Assembly (NCBI GenBank): GCA_900767075.1
Contig: CAAFXX010000505.1
Location: 1 to 12,103, forward strand
Length of the DNA stretch: 12,103 nt
Direction: 5' to 3'
From: Bacteroidales bacterium
GTDB taxonomy: Bacteria > Bacteroidota > Bacteroidia > Bacteroidales > Muribaculaceae
This document shows, piece by piece, positions 7,762 through 12,103 of this stretch. The notes beneath the pieces were generated by a model that worked only from the letters and a program-made list of their open reading frames with translations, made no database searches and was not told the origin of the DNA. Each line of letters starts with the position of its first letter. The first letter of the stretch is position 1. The translations under genes were made by a program, and so were the position numbers.

Positions 7762-7772
7762 AGAATATATTT

Positions 7773-9524
7773 ATGCAAAGAAAAAGAAAGAATCCGTTTG
7801 AAGGAAACGCAAATAATACAAGTCGTGACCCCGAGTCCATGGAAGAAATCATTCAGGAAATGAAAGACATGGAGAAATTACTCGGTAAGGAGAAATTCAA
7901 TCAGCTTCTGGAAGCCGCAATCCGCAAATTCGGGAAGGAGAATGATCCGGATGGATCCCTTGACGATGAAGAGGATTTTGACGATGACGATTTAGATTAT
8001 TTTGACCCGGTGACGATAGGAGAATGGAGCAAGACGCATCCTGCCAATCTTATTTGTGGGTCTGATTCTTATTATGCGGATCTGGCGACTGACATTGGCG
8101 ACATCATATCGGGATACGTTTTGCCAAAAAGCGCTCCACAGGGCGTTGAACGCGAACTCGGACGCGTGCTGGCGGCATACCTGGAGGATAATGTCAGTGG
8201 AACCAAGGTGTTCAGCTCAATGCGGCGCGTGTGTTTGGAACGATATGGTTATCAGCTTCCTTTCTACGATTGCGAAAATGATGACTATATGTCCGACCAT
8301 ATTAATGAGCAGGATATACGTTTCCTGATATGGAAGACCTTCTGTCAGCTTGGCAAGGAAGAAGGAACGATTTATTCGCCGCTTGCACCGGGCTGGACAG
8401 ATCTTGCCGACAGGCTCTTCGATGAACTAAATTCCCGGTATGAAGAGGCTCCGGAAGCCACGCGTGTTGCCGACTGGCTTCGGAAATCTTTCCGTAAAGG
8501 CGAGTATATTGACATAAGGGAAATCGCCGGCTGGTTGGTTTTCCGCAATCCGCTCTGTTACATACCTGATTTCCTGAATTCAATTGAAGAGCAGACAGAA
8601 AAAGCCTGTATGGATGACAGCTCTGATGCCGGCATAATTGAAATGCTTGCCTATGGATTGATGTCATCGGAATCATGGCAGCGGTCAATGAGCCCGATGG
8701 GATGCCCCTCAAGAATCTTGACAGCTGCTCTGGCCGCAGAATTCGGATATGATAAGCTTGCTGACGACATTGATGGAATCGAAGTGCTCCCCAAGCAGAT
8801 ATATGCGATAGCTCAGGATAAGAAAACACGGCGAATCTTTTTTGAAACCTCGGATAATAAGAGCCTGGAAGTGGAGCGCGACTCTTTCGCTAAAGGCTTC
8901 CGGCCAGATTCAATCCAATATGCGGACTGCAATCTCATAAAATACAAAGGCAAATATTTGCTGAACGGGATGCTCTTAGGAGAACCCGCCTTAAAGAAAC
9001 TTTGGGAAAATCAGAAGCCATTTTCTTCGTTTGAGCAACAGAGGGAACTCGTTCAGGAGTGGATAGCAGCCCTTGACGGGCAACAGGTTGTCTGTGTCTC
9101 CAATATCAAGTCATTTTTTAAGAAACTCGGCCTGCCGCCAAAAGATGAGAACCCGGTTCCAGGTGCAAAAAACTATGTAGTTTTCCTAAGTAAAGAGCTT
9201 GGCATAGCCTTGGTGCCTGATTTGGGATTTGCCTTCGACATGCCCGGCAATCGTTTCTTCCGGAAAAGGATTGCAGCCAGAGACTCTTTCAATGACGTGA
9301 TTTTCCATAACGAGATGCCGCATGATGTGGCGCTTTATATCCAGGAACACAATCTTTTGCCGGAAGCCGCCATCGGTGCGTCACAGGGAAAAGAGACCGG
9401 AAAAAGAATAGTCCAGGATTATCTGGCATTCTGGATTGGATTTTACCGTGAACTCTCCGCTTATGGCAACGGCTCCCAAAACGCTTTTGACGGAAACACC
9501 AATGATGACGCCGATAGAGGCTGA
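7773..9524 (+). CDS. Uncharacterised 583-residue acidic protein, resembles DUF3843
   Basis: Function unknown. I see no signal peptide or membrane segment, so it is probably cytoplasmic. The N-terminal ~80 residues look disordered: a basic start (MQRKRKNPFE), a helix rich in E and K (22-56), then an acidic run with eleven D or E between residues 64 and 78. A block at about 82-240 (EWSKTHPANL, SDSYYADLA, VLAAYLEDNVSG, YGYQLPFYD, INEQDIRFLIWKTF) resembles the Bacteroides-type family I recall as DUF3843; this rests on memory. Residues 250-320 are helical, 335-500 look mixed alpha/beta (RRIFFETSDNKSLEVERDSF, NYVVFLSKELGIALVPDLGF), and the end is DYLAFWIGFYRELSAYG plus a polar tail. The start is the first ATG in frame after the promoter; no Shine-Dalgarno is visible. 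It stands alone, next to a REP/transposase remnant. Confidence 0.85.
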   Translation: MQRKRKNPFEGNANNTSRDPESMEEIIQEMKDMEKLLGKEKFNQLLEAAIRKFGKENDPDGSLDDEEDFDDDDLDYFDPVTIGEWSKTHPANLICGSDSYYADLATDIGDIISGYVLPKSAPQGVERELGRVLAAYLEDNVSGTKVFSSMRRVCLERYGYQLPFYDCENDDYMSDHINEQDIRFLIWKTFCQLGKEEGTIYSPLAPGWTDLADRLFDELNSRYEEAPEATRVADWLRKSFRKGEYIDIREIAGWLVFRNPLCYIPDFLNSIEEQTEKACMDDSSDAGIIEMLAYGLMSSESWQRSMSPMGCPSRILTAALAAEFGYDKLADDIDGIEVLPKQIYAIAQDKKTRRIFFETSDNKSLEVERDSFAKGFRPDSIQYADCNLIKYKGKYLLNGMLLGEPALKKLWENQKPFSSFEQQRELVQEWIAALDGQQVVCVSNIKSFFKKLGLPPKDENPVPGAKNYVVFLSKELGIALVPDLGFAFDMPGNRFFRKRIAARDSFNDVIFHNEMPHDVALYIQEHNLLPEAAIGASQGKETGKRIVQDYLAFWIGFYRELSAYGNGSQNAFDGNTNDDADRG

Positions 9525-9552
9525 CAAAATTCCTTTCGTGTAATCCCGCATC

Positions 9553-9580
9553 ATCGGCAGAGCCGATTTACCCCGGTAAA
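9553..9580 (+). terminator. Possible terminator: two adjacent hairpins after the 583-residue protein gene
   Basis: ATCGGC-AGA-GCCGAT (9553-9567) is directly followed by TTTAC-CCCG-GTAAA (9567-9580), then CGTTTGATTTT. The first hairpin lies 28 nt past the stop codon. The T-run is interrupted, so an intrinsic terminator is plausible rather than certain. The TTTGATTTT also begins direct repeat A. Confidence 0.4.
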
Positions 9581-9582
9581 CG

Positions 9583-9760
9583 TTTGATTTTCCGTTTGGC
9601 TGATACTCACAACCTTCAGCTCATCGAGGCTCGGTCGAGATAAACCTTTGAGGATGGTCGGATTTTAGCCAAGAATATTGCTAAAGAAGGCCAAGAAAAC
9701 CACAGGGTAAAACCGTATAAAACAGCAATGGCCGAGAAAATTATTCTTTTCTTAGCTATT
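9583..9760 (+). repeat. Long direct repeat, copy A
   Basis: A non-coding segment repeated in the same orientation at 11852-12018. A 37-bp block (9642-9678) is identical to 11881-11917. A second block of about 70 bp (9690-9760) differs at only about five positions by eye. Copy A has 31 extra bases (9611-9641) bounded by short AACCTT repeats and lacks roughly 20 bases that copy B has. Weaker similarity, TAATA(C/T)TC and CTCGTTGAA-like words, continues to about 9815. From there to about 9900 nothing further is recognised except a degraded echo of the repeat (CAAAGAAAACCGCGG near 9865). Confidence 0.85.
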
Positions 9761-9938
9761 GATTATTAGGTGGTTGTATGAGTTTTGCCGCATAATACTC
9801 CTCTTCGTTGAAGAATGCAATCATATTTGTGGGTCAGCCACTTATGTCATACTTGCGGAATTCAGCAAAGAAAACCGCGGTGTCTGACGGCGTAAAATCG
9901 GATGTGGCCAAGAAAATCCAGCCATTGGCCAAGAAAAC
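9668..9938. repeat. Array of GCCAAGAAAA motifs, left side
   Basis: The short word (A/G)GCCAAGAAAA or a close variant begins at 9668, 9690, 9731 (GCCGAG), 9907 and 9928 on the plus strand. An inverted copy, TTTTCTTAGC, lies at 9747-9756. The last two copies lie outside the long repeat, immediately past the stop codon of the methyltransferase-like gene at 9943. Spacings of 22, 41 and 21 bp are near whole helical turns. The motif at 9731 and the inverted copy can form a hairpin. Confidence 0.6.
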
Positions 9939-9942
9939 GATT

Positions 9943-10698
9943 TCAGCGATGTATGGATGAATCATTACTAATATTGTCAAGAATCCTTATCTGACAACTA
10001 AAATCTTCATCCCATTCATCAATATGTCTTTGGAAAGAATAGATGGAATGAAAACCATTGAGCGAATCGCTAAAGTCGTCCATTCTTTTTCCTCTGCCAT
10101 CTTCAGGATAAAACGGACTTGCCATAATTATAATATGGCGTAGTCTTCCGCTTGAATTCAAAAACCTTCGGATACCATCTCCAGAAAATTCCGGCATATC
10201 TACAACGTTTGACAGGATATGCATCACCGTATTCTCCTGAACACATAAATCTTCCGGCTCTACACCCTCTTCTTTCCTATTAATTGTTGTCAACAATGCA
10301 TTCGGTAAAGACCATTCAAGATATCCCGCGGCTCGCCTCAAACAAAGTTTGGACGGTTCTATCAGTGTTACATCAGTGAACATACCGGTATCAAATTTTT
10401 GTTTTACCAAAAATTCATCAAGCACCATAGATGCGATACCTTGTCCGCAACCCCAATCTATAACCGAGAATGGCTGCCGGAAAATGGACTCCGGTATATG
10501 GGAATATGCTCTTAGCAATTTTTTGCGATGCATATCGCTATAATAATATAAATACGCGTCCAGTTGTTCTGAACTTTTCAATAAGGCTTTACCATTTGAA
10601 AGGGATTCTTTCAATTCCTTTTGTTTCGTTTCAGACAATGCGTTATAGCGACCGGATGCTTGTTCGATTATTATGTTAAAGTTCAATAGTTTCAACAT
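9943..10698 (-). CDS. SAM-dependent methyltransferase-like protein
   Basis: A probable class I SAM-binding protein; the substrate is unknown. The 251-residue product has a helical N-terminal region (about 20-75, with SEQLDAYLYYYSDMHRKKLL), then SVIDWGCGQG at 78-87, matching the SAM-binding motif I, an acidic strand end TLIEPS (111-116) typical of motif II, and HILSNVVDMPEF (160-171) where motif IV is expected. RHIIIMASPFYPED (187-200) looks like a core strand followed by an SPF/Y turn. No catalytic NPPY or DPPY motif for DNA amino-methylation is seen. It starts 6 nt after the DUF1848 gene stops, so the two are almost certainly one operon. Base composition is more AT-rich than the 1-6500 region, which suggests transfer. 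The C-terminus ends right at repeat motifs and could be slightly trimmed. Confidence 0.78.
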   Translation of the reverse strand: MLKLLNFNIIIEQASGRYNALSETKQKELKESLSNGKALLKSSEQLDAYLYYYSDMHRKKLLRAYSHIPESIFRQPFSVIDWGCGQGIASMVLDEFLVKQKFDTGMFTDVTLIEPSKLCLRRAAGYLEWSLPNALLTTINRKEEGVEPEDLCVQENTVMHILSNVVDMPEFSGDGIRRFLNSSGRLRHIIIMASPFYPEDGRGKRMDDFSDSLNGFHSIYSFQRHIDEWDEDFSCQIRILDNISNDSSIHR

Positions 10699-10704
10699 GA
10701 TGTT

Positions 10705-11763
10705 CTACTTAATGATTGTTTCGGCATCGGGATTATGGAGGAGAAAGTTGCTGCGCGCGGAGTCGGGCGATGTATTAGCGTAGCAGTAAAGGCATCCGTG
10801 AGGACAGGTGTTGTATTGACCTATGTCTTTTGCTGCGATGCAACCGCAGAGTTTGCGTTGTCCCGAATCCCGGTTATGCCGCGTGCGCACAGCATATCTG
10901 TTGCCATCAAGGGGAATTGCGCCTTCCGGAAACATCGATTGTCCGAAAAGGTCGGGCGTATATTGGCGAATGTCCATTCCAAGATGCTTCATCAGTTCTA
11001 CATCCTGCCAGGCAATGCGGGCTATCATTTCATCGTCAATGCAACGGTTATGAACAATACCATATTTGACAAGATCAATCTTCTCAGCGCATGTGGCCAA
11101 TCGGAAATTCCAGCCGTTCCGGTGATTCAGTTCTGACAGTTGTCGAGCGAAGTCGAGCATCTCGCTCTCCGTCCATTCCCGGTAATTAATGCCGTAAGAT
11201 GTCAGATTGCCACTGACCTTGCGGTAAGATGCGATGTCGGCAAAACTGAACACCAATTTTTCAGTATACGCCATCAGCTGATTCCCGATTCCTTCGATTT
11301 TGCTGAGCAGGTCGTCAATGCTGATTTTATCCGTTAGAATCAGCGGGTCGAATCTCCACACTACGGCGCCTACTCCCGGCGTTTTAGCGAGAAGTTTGAA
11401 TGTGTCGATCCGATGCAGCAATGGCGGCACTTCTGGTTCCAATCTTTCATCCTCATAATCATTGAGTGTGTATTGGATATAGCATTTTATTCCATGCTTT
11501 TGCAGACGAGAGATGTATGGAATCAGCGGAGCCGGATTCTTTGACCAGAACACAATGAAGCGCACATTCTCGAACGACACGTAATTATCGGCACCATTGA
11601 AAGGATTACGCCAGCGGCAATAACCCCGTTCCAGCCTATTGAAGAACCAGTCTGAATAAAATGCCGGAACATCCGTGGCTCTACTCACAGACAATATTGC
11701 TGGCGTAATAGCCTCTGCTTTTGTTCCATCCAGAATGACTATTTCTCTTTTCGCTTGCTTCAT
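10705..11763 (-). CDS. DUF1848 family protein with C-terminal cysteine cluster
   Basis: Biochemical function not established to my knowledge. The 352-residue product shows the DUF1848 landmarks in order: ILSVSRATDVPAFYSDWFFN (23-42), NPFN (53-56), VRFIVFWSKNPAPL (67-80), QYTLNDY (97-103), EVPPLLHRIDTF (111-122), VVWRFDPLILTD (134-145), ATCAEKIDLVKYGI (223-236), CIDD (241-244), and a C-terminal cluster CGC-(11)-CPHGCLYCYAN with C306, C308, C320, C324 and C327. The cysteine pattern and barrel-like spacing suggest a metal or iron-sulfur centre reminiscent of radical SAM or spore photoproduct lyase-like proteins; this is inference. Family members often start near ILSVSR, so the 22-residue lead here is a little long. 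It is first in an operon with the methyltransferase-like gene, and the pair is bracketed by the long direct repeats. Confidence 0.88.
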   Translation of the reverse strand: MKQAKREIVILDGTKAEAITPAILSVSRATDVPAFYSDWFFNRLERGYCRWRNPFNGADNYVSFENVRFIVFWSKNPAPLIPYISRLQKHGIKCYIQYTLNDYEDERLEPEVPPLLHRIDTFKLLAKTPGVGAVVWRFDPLILTDKISIDDLLSKIEGIGNQLMAYTEKLVFSFADIASYRKVSGNLTSYGINYREWTESEMLDFARQLSELNHRNGWNFRLATCAEKIDLVKYGIVHNRCIDDEMIARIAWQDVELMKHLGMDIRQYTPDLFGQSMFPEGAIPLDGNRYAVRTRHNRDSGQRKLCGCIAAKDIGQYNTCPHGCLYCYANTSPDSARSNFLLHNPDAETIIK

Positions 11764-11767
11764 GTTA

Positions 11768-11775
11768 CAAAATTA
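11768..11775 (-). promoter_or_regulatory. Putative -7 promoter element for the DUF1848 operon, very close to the start codon
   Basis: On the minus strand the bases read TAATTTTG, a full match to TAnnTTTG, ending 4 bases before the ATG at 11763. If used, transcription would start at or next to the A of the ATG, giving a leaderless mRNA. No -33 TTTG is found at 19-21 bp, so the match may be chance in AT-rich sequence. Confidence 0.35.
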
Positions 11776-11851
11776 ATCCACATTACTGCCAATATTTATC
11801 AGCACAATGTTAATAAAGGTTTATATGACATAAAATATATTATGAAATACA

Positions 11852-12018
11852 TTTGATTTTCCCGTTTAGCTGATACTCACAAACCTTTGAGGATGGTCGG
11901 ATTTTAGCCAAGAATATCACTAAGTGAGTCCAAGAAAAGGTAATTTAGCCAAGAAAACCACGGGGTAAAACCGCATAAAACAGCAATGGCCAAGAAAACT
12001 ATTCTTTTCTTAGCCATT
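11852..12018 (+). repeat. Long direct repeat, copy B
   Basis: The second copy of the repeat at 9583-9760, same orientation, starting TTTGATTTTCCCGTTTAGC. It shares the exact 37-bp block (11881-11917) and the later block ending in TTCTTAGCCATT. It lies about 90 bp upstream of the DUF1848 start codon. Similarity to the region after copy A continues weakly to about 12070 (TAATATTCGTCCTCGTTGAA). From 12070 to the window end I see nothing recognisable. The 11764-11850 stretch is AT-rich promoter-like sequence. Confidence 0.85.
11907..12015. repeat. Array of GCCAAGAAAA motifs, right side
   Basis: Motif starts on the plus strand at 11907, 11929 (TCCAAG), 11948 and 11989, with an inverted copy TTTTCTTAGCC at 12005-12015. 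Spacings are 22, 19 and 41 bp. Compared with copy A there is one extra motif unit, which accounts for the length difference, as if units can be gained or lost. The 11989 motif and the inverted copy form a hairpin with a 6-base loop and one mismatch. Confidence 0.6.
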
Positions 12019-12103
12019 AAATATCAGGTATTTATGATAAAATTTCTACTTAATATTCGTCCTCGTTGAAAAGCGAGTAGGTCGCTGTGTATGAGGGCGT
12101 TAA

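Larger units (their letters stand above)
7339..7772. other. AT-rich intergenic region with two REP-like repeats, a promoter and a short leader
   Basis: A 434-bp stretch without a supported protein gene between the dead transposase and the 583-residue protein gene. It holds REP-like copies 2 and 3, two identical 10-bp CGATTGGTCC words (7405-7414 and 7562-7571) that mark the repeat unit edges, a -7 promoter element at 7696-7703 and a 12-codon mini-ORF at 7723-7761. Most of it is visibly richer in A and T than the flanking coding sequence. I see nothing I can name in 7460-7560. Confidence 0.6.

Noticed and set aside
8302..8829. 175-codon minus-strand ORF inside the 583-residue gene
   Set aside because: Composition rich in H, S, R and C typical of an antisense shadow; no start signal and no recognisable motif.
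9668..9938. CRISPR-like array
   Set aside because: The repeated word is only about 10-11 bp, spacing is irregular, there are inverted copies, no unique spacers of constant length and no cas genes.
10735..11136. Plus-strand ORF of 133 codons within the DUF1848 gene
   Set aside because: Antisense shadow; the minus strand carries the family landmarks and the cysteine cluster.
11904..12017. A 37-codon minus-strand ORF in repeat B starting MAKKRIVFLAIAVLCGF, resembling a signal or membrane peptide
   Set aside because: In repeat A the start is ATA with stops directly upstream, the differences change amino acids (L to S, C to Y, P to L), and the frame ends differ. The peptide look comes from the repeated TTTTCTTGGC motif.

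Overview
The window looks like chromosome from a Bacteroidales bacterium, possibly of the gut family Muribaculaceae; the order is a fair inference, the family a guess. The evidence is: several genes with promoter elements of the Bacteroidota type (TAnnTTTG) close to their starts; mostly weak or absent Shine-Dalgarno sequences; a large RluA-type pseudouridine synthase with a long N-terminal extension; a protein resembling the Bacteroides-type DUF3843 family; and a REP-associated transposase remnant of Bacteroidales flavour. No tRNA, rRNA or CRISPR array was seen.

Region 1 (1-6562) is ordinary housekeeping or stress sequence. On the minus strand, a beta-class carbonic anhydrase (2733-2194), an RluA-family pseudouridine synthase (2171-549) and an unrecognised protein running off the left edge (547-1) are tightly packed and probably form one operon from a promoter near 2775. 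Upstream, also on the minus strand, is a CorC/HlyC-type CBS-domain membrane protein (4123-2843). Divergent from it on the plus strand are a lipoprotein MsrA-MsrB fusion (4221-5315), probably a periplasm-facing methionine sulfoxide reductase, and an AraJ-like MFS exporter (5405-6562).

Region 2 (6563-7772) is AT-rich and mostly non-coding. It holds a dead REP-associated tyrosine transposase (7338-6712, in-frame TGA at 7221-7219, divergent C-terminus) surrounded by three copies of a short palindromic REP-like repeat. Two copies differ by a base-pair-preserving double change in the stem, and the other pair is inverted. The gene and its repeats look like a decayed RAYT/REP system.

Region 3 (7773-9524) is a 583-residue, acidic, uncharacterised plus-strand gene with a perfect -7 promoter element, a roughly 65-nt leader containing a 12-codon mini-ORF, and a possible terminator.

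Region 4 (9583-12018) is the most unusual part. Two direct copies of a roughly 170-bp non-coding repeat flank a two-gene minus-strand operon: a DUF1848 protein with a C-terminal cysteine cluster (11763-10705), then a SAM-dependent methyltransferase-like protein 6 nt downstream (10698-9943). The repeats contain a short motif, (A/G)GCCAAGAAAA, recurring at about 19-22 or 41 bp, close to whole helical turns, with further copies beside the methyltransferase stop codon. The bracketed operon may be a transferred or mobile cassette, or the repeats may be protein-binding arrays of the host. The sequence alone cannot decide.
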